This document shows, in pieces, positions 7,319 through 15,020 of a stretch of 23,115 nt of DNA. Source of the DNA: JALFST01 sp022779285 (GTDB lineage: Bacteria; Bacillota; Clostridia; Tissierellales; Peptoniphilaceae); the NCBI GenBank assembly GCA_050313895.1, contig JBNPMI010000019.1, one strand, 5' to 3'. A model generated the notes under the pieces. It was not told the origin of the DNA and made no database searches. It saw nothing but the letters and a program-made list of their open reading frames with translations. The position numbers were made by a program, and so were the translations under genes. Every line of letters begins with the position of its first letter. The first letter of the stretch is position 1.

Positions 7319-7344
7319 TTGATGGCGGGTTCACCCGCCATCAA
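7319..7344. repeat. Perfect 26-bp palindromic hairpin at the transposase stop
   Basis: TTGATGGCGGGT and ACCCGCCATCAA form 12-bp arms with a 2-base centre. The stop codon of the last transposase frame lies inside it. There is no T run on either side. It could be an IS-internal transcription block or a remnant of another palindromic repeat. Confidence 0.65.
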
Positions 7345-8274
7345 TAGAGTTCGTTTTTCGATTGGCATCAACCACCCCAAAGTTTGCATGGGGAGTCGTC
7401 GACTTGTACAAATATCGTTTCATTTGCACAAGCAAATCCTCATAGCTGTAGAATGACAGGCGTGAGTAGAAACGTTCGTTGTCATTGCGATGGCTGCGCT
7501 CCACCTTCCCATTGTGTCTTGGCGTCCTTGGGCGAATGAGTTGGTGTTGGATGCCCATTTCCTGGCAGAACCGGCCAAACGGGTGAGTCCGCTTTGTTTC
7601 TTGAAAATAGGTAAATTCAGTGCCGTTGTCCGTTTGTATGATTTTTGGCTGATAGCCAAAATGCCGGATCGCCATTTTGACAAATTCGATCGTGGAATCC
7701 AAAGATTGCTCACGAAATGCATAGAGGAATCGTTCGCGGCTTGCCTCATCGATGACGGCATATTGGGAAAATTTATCGGGCATGTTTCAACATAGCACGG
7801 ACGGAACGTATTTGACATCAAGTTGCCATTTACGCTGGGTTTTTTCGGTGTATCGCAGGACTTCGGCACATAAGGCTTCTTTTTCACAAGTTTTTCTTTA
7901 GAAAAGCCCTGTTTGCGAAGAAAACGGAACAAAGAACACGGATGCCGTTGGTAGCTACGTGGAAACTTTCGTTTTGCGTAGAGTTCCATGAGCGAGATGC
8001 CGGGATTGCGCCGAAGAAGATTTCGAATCCAAGTTTGTTCTTGCGGCGTATGTGCATTGGGATGAGGACTTTTCGGTTTCTGAGAGCGGTCTCGTAAAGA
8101 ATCCTTTGTGCCGTCAAATCGCCGATTCCAACGCATCAGGGACGCTTTGGAGATCTTGTAGCGTCGCAAAACGAAGGCGAGGGAAAACCCTGCGCGATAC
8201 GTTTTGACCGCATGAAATCTTGTTTCCAGAGTGTGTGGCAAATACCGCTGTGTTTTTGTTACCCTTGTTGTCAT
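7331..8274 (-). pseudogene. IS481-like DDE transposase, frame-broken
   Basis: The start ATG at 8274 has GAAAGGA upstream. The first frame encodes a two-helix-turn-helix DNA-binding half (RYKISKASLMRWNRRFDGTKDSLRDRS). A shift of -1 at an A6 run (plus strand T6, 7840-7845) is needed to enter the catalytic frame (RKWQLDVKYVP). A stop and local frame disturbance at about 7786-7800 interrupt it, after which the DDE core continues (AVIDEASRERF, IIQTDNGTEF, RPRTPRHNGKVERSHRND). A further shift at a C4 run (plus strand G4, 7390-7393) is needed to recover the usual ending (PMQTLGWL). Three lesions make it a pseudogene. The A6 run could be a programmed slippage site, but the other two cannot be explained that way. 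Confidence 0.88.
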
Positions 8275-8478
8275 AGAGAGAATCCTTTCTTTGTTTGCTG
8301 AATACTTTCCTTGTATCGGATTTCTCTCTATTTTTTTTCTTCTCGGTCTCACATCAATTGTATCTCTATAGAGGTTCAGGGGTGTCGGTTTAACAGAGAG
8401 GTATTACTCCGAAAAGGAATGTGATGTCTTTTTTGATAAGAAATATGTGCAAGCGCCTTGCATGGATAACCGCAAAAC

Positions 8479-8503
8479 TTGAGATGCCAAATTGGCATCT
8501 CAA
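8479..8503. promoter_or_regulatory. 25-bp palindrome upstream of the ORF6N gene (candidate operator)
   Basis: Arms TTGAGATGCCAA and TTGGCATCTCAA flank a single central base: a perfect 12-1-12 palindrome. It ends 16 bases before the preferred ATG (8520), where a bound protein would block transcription or translation start. A near-identical copy lies inside the gene at 8745-8769. Confidence 0.65.
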
Positions 8504-8519
8504 ATGAATGGGGAACGTT

Positions 8520-9434
8520 ATGGATAATGAAATTACAATAATTGAATCAGCAGAAATGCAAACTGATACAAGGCCGATAAGAGATTTCATTTATATTGTC
8601 CGTGGTCAACAGGTTATGCTCGACAGCGATCTGGCAATGCTTTATAAGGTCGAGACAGGTGCGCTTAATCGTGCCGTTAAGCGTAATATAAAAAGATTTC
8701 CAGAGGACTTTCGCTTTCAGTTGACGAAACAAGAGTATGAAAGCTTGAGATGCCAGAATGGCATCTCAAGTCAGGACGCTTCTGATACAGAACACGGTGG
8801 CCGCAGATACAGACCATATGTTTTTACAGAACCCGGAATATCGATGTTGGCCAGTGTTCTGAGAAGTAGAGTAGCAGTGAATGTAAGCATTTCTATTATA
8901 CGTGCGTTTGTTGAGATGCGGCGATTTATCGCAAATAACGCTGCATTATTTGAACGGATAAGTTCTGTAGAATTAAGGCAGCTTGAATATCAAAAGCAGA
9001 CAGATGAAAAGTTCGATAAGGTGTTTGAGTATATTGACGACCATGCCGAGTCGGAACAAAAAATATTCTTTGACGGTCAGATCTATGATGCTTTTGAGCT
9101 GCTAATCTCGCTTGTACAAAAGGCAACAAAGAAAATTGTACTTATCGATGGATATGTGGATACCGGAACGCTGAATATTCTGGCAAAGAAAAATACCGGA
9201 GTTGACGCGATGATCTACACTTTCAGTAATACGAGGTTGAGCCAGAAAGATATCACAACATTCAATGCTCAGTATCCTAATCTGACAGTAAAGCATATGG
9301 CAGCTTTTCATGACCGATTTCTGATGATTGGCTACCATGTTGGGGCTTCTTTGAAAGATGCAGGGAAGAAGTGCTTTGGGATTACACAGATTCAAGACAA
9401 ACAAACAATACAGGATACATTGGAGCGCTTATAA
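8520..9434 (+). CDS. ORF6N domain protein with PLD-like C-terminal region
   Basis: From the ATG at 8520 (GGGGAACG upstream; the ATG at 8508 has no ribosome site) the product is 304 residues. The N-terminal ORF6N DNA-binding domain (about 15-120) shows FIYIVRGQQVMLDSDLAMLYKVET, LNRAVKRNIKRFPEDFRFQL and RPYVFTEPGISMLASVL. A coiled helix follows (about 125-180), then a region (about 195-300) resembling phospholipase D/HKD folds with HDRFLMI and GASLKDAGKKCF. ORF6N proteins are usual phage or mobile-element cargo and likely DNA-binding regulators. The PLD-like strand lacks the few residues usually found between FL(I/M)I and YH(V/I)GAS, so that site may be damaged. A stem CGCTTATA/TATAAGCG (9426-9451) spans the stop codon. 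Confidence 0.9.
   Translation: MDNEITIIESAEMQTDTRPIRDFIYIVRGQQVMLDSDLAMLYKVETGALNRAVKRNIKRFPEDFRFQLTKQEYESLRCQNGISSQDASDTEHGGRRYRPYVFTEPGISMLASVLRSRVAVNVSISIIRAFVEMRRFIANNAALFERISSVELRQLEYQKQTDEKFDKVFEYIDDHAESEQKIFFDGQIYDAFELLISLVQKATKKIVLIDGYVDTGTLNILAKKNTGVDAMIYTFSNTRLSQKDITTFNAQYPNLTVKHMAAFHDRFLMIGYHVGASLKDAGKKCFGITQIQDKQTIQDTLERL
8745..8769. repeat. Intragenic copy of the ORF6N palindrome
   Basis: Arms TTGAGATGCCA and TGGCATCTCAA flank a 3-base centre GAA. It differs from the upstream copy at only two positions (12 and 14) and is read in frame as LRCQNGIS. Its centre is 266 bp from the centre of the upstream copy. Confidence 0.7.
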
Positions 9435-9484
9435 ACACACTTGTATAAGCGAACTTGCACTATTGAGAGTAAAGAACAGGAAGA

Positions 9485-9658
9485 ATTCCAAAGTTATGTC
9501 CTTATTGCGGAAAAGAAGGGTACAGGAAGAAAATACATATAGCCAGCGCTGCCATAACTATCTCGTATGAGAATGAATAGAAAGAGAATGTAGAATTTAC
9601 AATCATGCCGGGATTTGATCTGCCTATGTATTATTGTGATACTTGCAAGAATTTTTGA
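9485..9658 (+). pseudogene. Small zinc-ribbon protein, broken by an amber codon
   Basis: One frame runs from 9485 to TGA at 9656-9658, with a single TAG at 9578-9580. It encodes LCPYCGKEGYRKK, then after the stop MPGFDLPMYYCDTCKNF, making two CxxC knuckles typical of a zinc ribbon of about 57 residues. No ATG or good ribosome site is visible and a stop lies just upstream (TAA), so the 5' end is also lost. Function unknown. Confidence 0.45.
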
Positions 9659-9690
9659 GGTGAATTCAGGAATAATATGTGAAACAAATA

Positions 9691-9735
9691 AACAGCTTAG
9701 CAACTAGATTATCATTGATAGTCGGGCTGTTTTTC
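9691..9735 (+). terminator. Candidate terminator
   Basis: AACAGC (9691-9696) pairs with GCTGTT (9726-9731), with partial pairing inside (TAGATTATCA/TTGATAGT), followed by TTTTTC on the plus strand. It would end transcription from the ORF6N side before the decayed recombinase. Confidence 0.45.
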
Positions 9736-9739
9736 TTAT

Positions 9740-11162
9740 GCGCGGATTTCTTATCCATTGTGAAAGGTGATGCGGATGTCGTCCGTAGCGTAGACCGTCA
9801 GTTGGTCGACGAGTCCGTTGAAGGCGTTAGGGGGGAATTCCGTCAGAGTTTCAGGCGTGCTTTTGAATGCTTTGAGGAAATCCTCGTAGCTGACTTCCCG
9901 GGACTGAGTTTCCACAAGCTTCTCGCTGAGCTCGTTAATTCAGGACTTGAGCTTGTCATATCGATCGGCAAGGTCATCATAGCGTCTCTGGTAAATGCTT
10001 TGGTCGAGAGCCGTGTGGGCGTTCTCCTCGATGTTCTTCTGGAGTGCATCGACCATGAGCCTGTCGCGATCGGCTTTGAGTTCGTCGGTTTTGAAGAGGA
10101 GCAGAAGCATCTCTTTGCCATTTGCGATGACCTCGGATTTTGTTTTGAGCAGTTTATTCACCGCCGACAGGAACGCGGTTTTTACCTCGCTGTCGTCTAT
10201 GGAGGGTGTCGTGCATTTCTTGCCGCCATCATACTTGTGGTTGCAGCGCTTCTTCATCTCGCGCTGGAATAAGTCGTCGAAGGTTTCAGAAGTGATGATT
10301 GCCTCGTGGCCGCCATCCACGTAGTACTGCGGTATCTCACCCTCGTTCATTTTTGTCTTCTTGGTCAGTTAGTCGACCGTGTAGGACTTCTGCAGCAAGG
10401 CATCGCCCTTGTCTTTCTCGTTTCTGGGAATGGACTTGATAGTGCTGACGCTCCAGTTGTCCTTACCGTCGGGCGTCTTGATGCCATCATCAGTGAATTG
10501 TCTAACGATACCATTGTAGGTCAGACCCTGCAGGGAAAGTCGGTAAATGCGCTGGATAGTTTTGGCTTCCTCCGGGTTGACGATGAGCTCGCTGTTTGGC
10601 TCGCGGTCGTAGCATAGAAACCGTCATCTTGCCATCTGAAAGCAATTTCCATTGTCCCCCAAGAGTAGTTCTCGAAAATGCTCTAGGACTCCTCCTGAGC
10701 GAGACTAGACATGATGGTGATAAGAAGTTCGTTTTTTTCGTCGTAAATCTATATGTTCTCTTTTTCAAAGTAGCACTCGACTCTATTTTCCTTGAGCTTT
10801 CGTATGGTTGTAAGGCTCTTGACGGTGTTCCGGGCAAATCGGCTGACCGACCCAGTAACGATCAGGTCGATATTTTCGGCGAGAGCGTTCTTGATTATAT
10901 TTTGGAATCCGATTCTCTTCTTGATGCTGGTGTCGCTGATTCCCTCATCGGTGTAGACGTTCACGAATTTCCAGACGTCGCGGCCTTTGATGTAGTTTGT
11001 GCAGTAGTCGATTTGTGCTTCATAGCTGGTGAACTGGTCGTTATGGTCCGTTGAGACGCGGGTGTATCCGGCGACCTTGCGTTTCTTCTTCTCGGCGAGA
11101 GGAGTGGAGGAAAAGCGTGTCCGGAACGCCAGGATTGTGGTTGCTTTCTTTTGCTGTTCCAA
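9740..11162 (-). pseudogene. Large serine recombinase, decayed (second of a tandem pair)
   Basis: Read on the minus strand, the N-terminal resolvase domain is intact at 11162-10752: VAGYTRVSTDHNDQ with the catalytic serine, YTDEGISDTS, and SRFARNT. A TAG (10749-10751) falls where the family normally has Trp, and a second TAG soon after falls at the arginine of AQEES(R)S. The recombinase domain continues in other frames (NPEEAKTIQRIYRL at about 10560), then a zinc-ribbon/coiled-coil segment (GGHEAIITSETFD, KKRCNHKYDGGKK) at 10350-9940. The C-terminal end (VDQLTVYATDDIRI) lies near 9760. Many separate stops and shifts show long decay. Confidence 0.85.
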
Positions 11163-11184
11163 TGTTTCTCAATCCTTATTCTCT

Positions 11185-11660
11185 TCATGTTTTCACTGAA
11201 TTTCGGCCTGCGATCTGGCATGAAGCTGTCCGGATTGCTTCGACCTGCTTTTCTCGTCGCTCGTCCGTTCACGGTACGCCTTCCTTATCGAACTCGTAGT
11301 CCCGCTCGGCGGTGGTGCCATCCTTGAAATGGAAAGTCAGGTGCGTAAGTTTCCGAACGGAGATGTGATCGATTTGCTCAAGAAATATCTTCTCATCAAA
11401 TTTATTGATTTCAAGTACGTCGCATATAATTTTCTTCAGATGATCTTCATGTAGGCTCTTGCCAGTATGTGTTCTCTTGTCATCGCATGACCAGTAGGCG
11501 TGCTTATGACCATCTATCATTGCAACGGTCGATTTTCCGTAGTTGCAGCCGCATTCTTCTCAGCGAATTTTTGTTACGAAACAGGGTGATGTCGTCTCGT
11601 GTGACCGGATGCCGCCTGCGGTACAGTGATATGCGTTGCTGATTCTCCTCGGTCCTTGAT
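11185..11660 (-). pseudogene. Serine recombinase, C-terminal remnant (first of the tandem pair)
   Basis: The minus-strand frame shows a zinc-ribbon signature EECGCNYG just after a TGA that replaces the usual Cys of IRC-EECG. A family-typical tail follows (FDEKIFLEQIDHISVRKLTHLTFHFKDGT, DYEFDKEGVP). Another TGA stands for Trp before the final TDERREKQ segment, which ends at 11185. The N-terminal resolvase half is missing or unrecognisable upstream of about 11660. Tandem serine recombinase genes in this order are common at the ends of Clostridial integrative elements and prophages. Confidence 0.75.
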
Positions 11661-11751
11661 TCCTTTTTGAGATTTCGATACCAATGATGCCCCTGTGTGC
11701 TGTGATCGGTGAATTCGAATATGAGCGTTCCAGTTTTCTAAGTCCTTAAGA

Positions 11752-12016
11752 CACCTGACTTTGAAGACAAATGCGCATATTGTGGAAGGCAATGCACTAC
11801 GCTTCAACTGGGACGACATCGTACCGAAGGAACGACTCGACTATATCATGGAGAATCCGCCTTTCAGCGGCAGAAGATATAGAACACCTGAACAGATCGA
11901 TGACATTGCGCGATTTTTTGATTGTAAAGACATTGACTACATGGGCTGCTGGTTTGTTAAAGCTGCCTCATATATGCGTGGAACAGAGATCCAGACAGCT
12001 TTCGTTGCAATAAATG
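11752..12016 (+). pseudogene. Fragment of an N6-adenine DNA methyltransferase
   Basis: An internal segment of about 88 residues: LKTNAHIVEGNALR, then a spacer, then IMENPPFSGRR with the catalytic NPPF motif IV, and DYMGCWFVKAASYMRGT followed by IQTAFVA. This order matches class I SAM-dependent adenine methylases found in large type IIG or BREX-like restriction/defence proteins. Both ends are cut: SAM-binding motif I and the target-recognition domain are absent. After 12016 the frame runs into unrelated sequence and ends at 12079-12081. Confidence 0.75.
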
Positions 12017-12071
12017 TCTCAATACATTACATCATATTTCAATTAAGGAAGGTGGCAAGAATGAAGAAACA

Positions 12072-12491
12072 ATGTATTTAGCCGCAAGGCTTTTTGCTTT
12101 TTCTATGCTATTACCTTTTTTGGGAACGATCCTGATGAAGATCGAACCAGATGTTGTTCTCAATTCACCATACATGGCTCCCGTTGGTCTGGCACATGTT
12201 TTCGTTTCACCAATCTAATGCTTTTTTTGTGGTCATCAATCGAGAAACGATCTTTGAACTTGGTTTCTGTAAAACGTCTCTTTTTGCCTTGTTAGGCTCT
12301 TTTCTTGATATGCTGATCATCTTTTAAAAGCCTGCTCAGCTGGGATCGTAGTGGCTGCCATCATTTGTATCTCACTTTTTTTCTTAGCGATGATACCTAT
12401 CATGCTTTCAATTGTGATGAAAGGTTTTTGTGGAAGAAATATAGGAGTAAAGGCTGAGATCTTCTCTATAGGATCTCAGTCTTTACAATGA
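12072..12491 (+). pseudogene. Decayed small membrane protein
   Basis: The frame starts at ATG 12072, with AAGGAAGGTGG about 14 bases upstream, and encodes MYLAARLFAFSMLLPFLG, then stops at 12216. The same frame resumes at about 12330 with a hydrophobic IVVAAIICISLFFLAMIPIM stretch and ends at TGA 12489-12491. A middle hydrophobic piece (KTSLFALLGSFLDMLIIF) is in another frame. Together they look like a protein of about 140 residues with three or four membrane segments, broken by two shifts. I do not recognise the family. Confidence 0.5.
12454..12484 (+). terminator. Hairpin at the end of the membrane pseudogene
   Basis: CTGAGATC (12454-12461) pairs with GATCTCAG (12472-12479) over a 10-base loop, followed by a short T-containing tract (TCTTTA). 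It marks the last host-side feature before the mobilizable element. Confidence 0.6.
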
Positions 12492-12570
12492 AGCATCAAA
12501 CGCTTGTTATTATTTTGATCTCGCTGGCAAATAATGAGTTAGTCTTTTGTAGTACGCTCTGCGTTCTTTA

Positions 12571-14427
12571 TCAGTCGGTCATTTTTTGCGGACAGTTCAT
12601 ACATGCTATCCTTTTCTGTTCTCTGCTCCTGCGTTTGCTCTCGTTTGATTTCTCCCTCCGTATCTTCTTGGCACAAGCAGGACAATACCTTGATGCACCA
12701 GAGCCCGGGACATATTCAACGCCGCACACCGTACAATTTTTAGCGGGCATTGCTGCCCACCGTTTTGTAGGTATGATATGTAATTCATCGACAAAGCCGA
12801 TGAATTTATAGTAAATCTTGATTTCCTGCTTCACTGTTCCGTCTGCCATCTTCTCACGCTCCGAAACAAGTATCTTGTCTATGAGTGCGTTTATAACTGT
12901 TGCATCCAGTTCTTTTAAGCCTTGATAATTTCGGATAAGGGCGAGGAAGTCACGGATTCCCCGTGATTTCTCGTAGCTTTCATTAAGAGTTTCCGTCACC
13001 TCTTTCAGCCTTGCTTCAATTTCAAGCTGCTCTTTCTGGTATTTCCCCGACATCATCTCAAAATTCCGCTCGGTAATACGCTCCATGACCTTATCCTCGT
13101 AGAGAGAGGAAAACAGCCTGTCCAGTTCCGCAAGGCGTTTGTTCAGCTTCTTACGTTCTTTCTCTAATGCTTTCGCCCTGCTCTGGTCTGTTTCCGTGAG
13201 CCGCTTTTCTATGGCCCTGACCGCCTTTTCATCATTCACTGCCATATCCGCAAAACAGTTGATGTCGGCAAGAACGGCATTGAATAAATCCCTTGCTTCT
13301 ATATTGTGGGCACTACACTCGCTTCTTCCGTTTCTTGCATAATTATTACATGAATACTGTACACAGTCGATAATCTCTGGGCGTTTCCTCCTGTGTACGT
13401 TCATTGCCCGCAGAGCACATCCGCAGTCCACACACTTGATAACGCCTGCAAAAATATTTACAAATCCTCCCTTGTTCTGTGGAAGCCTACGACTTGTAAT
13501 AAGCTGTTGGACAATATCAAATTCCTCCTGCGTGACTATTCCCTCATGGGTATTGGGTATCACTTCCCATTCTTCGGGCAGCTTAGAGGGGCGTTTCTTG
13601 CTTTTCATATTGGCGGCAATCCGTTTGTAGCCTACAAGATTTCCCGCATATATCGGGCTTCTTAAAATGCTCCTCACGCTGTTCCCACTCCAAATATAGC
13701 GTTTGTCCTCGTTCCCCTCAAAATGACGTTCAAAGCCTGTTTCGCCACGCTCCGCCGCATAAGCGGCAGGGCGTAGGATATGCTGTTTATTAAGATGTCT
13801 GCAAATTTTGGCAACTCCATTCCCTTTTAATGCAAGGTCGAATATCTCTTTTACAACATGTGCCACTTTATCATCTATCAGCAGATGGTTGTGGTCGGCA
13901 GGGTCTTTGATATAGCCATAAGGGGCGGTAGTTCCCATGAATTTCCCCTGTTGAAACCTCGCCCGATATGCCGATTTTATCTTAACAGATATGTCAGCGG
14001 CATACATTTCGTTTAAAATGTTGCGGAAAGGCGTGATGTCCATAGCAGATTTATTCAAGGTATCTACGCCGTCATTGACCGCTATATACCTCACGTTATG
14101 CTCTGGGAAGAAAACTTCCAGATATAACCCACAATCAAGATAGTTTCTCCCCAGACGGGATAAATCTTTCGTAATCACGCAGTTTATCAGACCGCTTTCA
14201 ATGTCTTTTATCATATTCTGGAAACTTGGTCTTTGGAAATTTGTACCAGAATAACCATCGTCCACATACGTTTTTGCTATGTGCCATCCCTGCTTTTTCA
14301 CATAATCCGTGAGGATGGATTTCTGTGTCGCAATGCTCGCACTCTCGTTATCCGTACCATCGTCTTTAGATAAGCGGCAATAAATGCCGACTAAATAGAT
14401 TTTCTTTTCTTCTTTGATTCCTGCCAT
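12571..14427 (-). CDS. Large serine recombinase (TndX-like integrase)
   Basis: The product is 618 residues. The resolvase domain (about 10-155) has catalytic S20 (IYCRLSKDD), YVDDGYSGTNFQRP and the arginine motif KDLSRLGRN. The recombinase domain (about 165-300) has APYGYIKDP and RSILRSPIYAG. A zinc-ribbon follows (about 330-385: CVDCGCALRAM, then CNNYARNGRSECSAH), then a long coiled coil (about 400-490) and a DUF4368-type segment (KILVSERE, KIYYKFIGF). Unusually, an extra C-terminal zinc ribbon (C565 to C585, CTVCG and CPAC) and a basic tail with another CMNC follow. It catalyses integration and excision of the element through a phosphoserine intermediate. It is the left-most gene, as integrases of such elements usually are. 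GGAGG precedes the ATG. Confidence 0.95.
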   Translation of the reverse strand: MAGIKEEKKIYLVGIYCRLSKDDGTDNESASIATQKSILTDYVKKQGWHIAKTYVDDGYSGTNFQRPSFQNMIKDIESGLINCVITKDLSRLGRNYLDCGLYLEVFFPEHNVRYIAVNDGVDTLNKSAMDITPFRNILNEMYAADISVKIKSAYRARFQQGKFMGTTAPYGYIKDPADHNHLLIDDKVAHVVKEIFDLALKGNGVAKICRHLNKQHILRPAAYAAERGETGFERHFEGNEDKRYIWSGNSVRSILRSPIYAGNLVGYKRIAANMKSKKRPSKLPEEWEVIPNTHEGIVTQEEFDIVQQLITSRRLPQNKGGFVNIFAGVIKCVDCGCALRAMNVHRRKRPEIIDCVQYSCNNYARNGRSECSAHNIEARDLFNAVLADINCFADMAVNDEKAVRAIEKRLTETDQSRAKALEKERKKLNKRLAELDRLFSSLYEDKVMERITERNFEMMSGKYQKEQLEIEARLKEVTETLNESYEKSRGIRDFLALIRNYQGLKELDATVINALIDKILVSEREKMADGTVKQEIKIYYKFIGFVDELHIIPTKRWAAMPAKNCTVCGVEYVPGSGASRYCPACAKKIRREKSNESKRRSREQKRIACMNCPQKMTD

Positions 14428-14481
14428 ACTGTAAAACCTCCGTATCTGTCCTATCTGTTTTCATGTCCCATTGCGTACATT

Positions 14482-14745
14482 CTAAGCGGACAGCCCCTCA
14501 TTGTCGAAGGTGTCGCCCTCGGCAATCTTCTTCCGAATATCCTCGGAGATAATCGGGACAAACGCTTCTGTAACGGTCTGTGTGCCGACATATTCACGGC
14601 TGATTATCATCTGCACTGGTGCTTTTGGCACGATACGCTTTCTCTTTTTATCTGCTTTCTTATCCTCGCCCATACTTAAATCTTCCTTTCCAGACAGGGC
14701 AGGGAAGAGTTTGGAAATGTCCCCGCCCTGCCAATCAGATACCAT
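14482..14745 (-). CDS. Small basic element protein, unknown function
   Basis: The product is 87 residues from an ATG overlapping the previous stop (TAATG at 14745). An internal ATG (MGEDKKADKKRKR), preceded by GGAAAGGAAG, could be an alternative start giving about 63 residues. The centre is strongly basic (KKADKKRKRIVPKAP) and the C-terminal half (QMIISREYVGTQTVTEAFVPIISEDIRKKI) looks structured. Small proteins of this kind often precede the recombinase in tet-type elements and may help it, but I know no assigned role. Confidence 0.75.
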   Translation of the reverse strand: MVSDWQGGDISKLFPALSGKEDLSMGEDKKADKKRKRIVPKAPVQMIISREYVGTQTVTEAFVPIISEDIRKKIAEGDTFDNEGLSA

Positions 14746-14975
14746 TAATCCTCGCTGTTTAATTCTTTCTGTAATGCTTTAAGGAGTGCCGCCGCTTCAT
14801 CAGCGTTCAGCGTGATTCCCTTGCCGCACTTTTCACGGTTCGGGGAAAAGCTGCGGATGTCATACTTCGGCTCTTTCCCATTCCATGAAATGAGATTGAT
14901 TTCCTTTGTGTAGCCACTGTCGCCCGTAGACAATACTGCGATTTCCTTTACGATTTCATACTGGATTTCTCTCAT
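14745..14975 (-). CDS. PC4/YdbC-like ssDNA-binding protein
   Basis: The product is 76 residues. Beta strands (YEIVKEIAVLS, TKEINLISWNGKEPKYDIRSF) and a final amphipathic helix (ADEAAALLKALQKEL) match YdbC-type PC4-fold proteins, which bind single-stranded DNA as dimers. In mobile elements they are commonly beside relaxases and ParB-like proteins and may protect transfer or replication intermediates. It lies 45 bases after the ParB-like gene and is coupled by TAATG to the next. Confidence 0.85.
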   Translation of the reverse strand: MREIQYEIVKEIAVLSTGDSGYTKEINLISWNGKEPKYDIRSFSPNREKCGKGITLNADEAAALLKALQKELNSED

Positions 14976-15020
14976 TCTCCATACCTCAACTCTCTGTATT
15001 TACTTCCCGAAAAAAGAAGA

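Larger units (their letters stand above)
7271..8356 (-). mobile_element. IS481-like insertion sequence, inactive
   Basis: Perfect 12-bp terminal inverted repeats, TGATGTGAGACC (7271-7282) and GGTCTCACATCA (8345-8356), bracket one broken transposase gene on the minus strand. The total length of 1086 bp is typical for the family. I saw no clear target-site duplication next to the repeats, which fits an old copy. The element sits between the hcp terminator and the ORF6N gene. Confidence 0.75.

Noticed and set aside
7260..8370. Target-site duplication of the IS
   Set aside because: Flanks just outside the 12-bp inverted repeats (GTAAA on the left, ATTGT on the right) do not match.
9679..10272. 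Plus-strand open frame of 197 codons
   Set aside because: It is the complement of the decayed serine recombinase, whose motifs are readable on the minus strand.
12492..12570. Attachment-site core at the left end of the element
   Set aside because: Expected here, but without the right end in the window no direct repeat can be matched, so no core is called.
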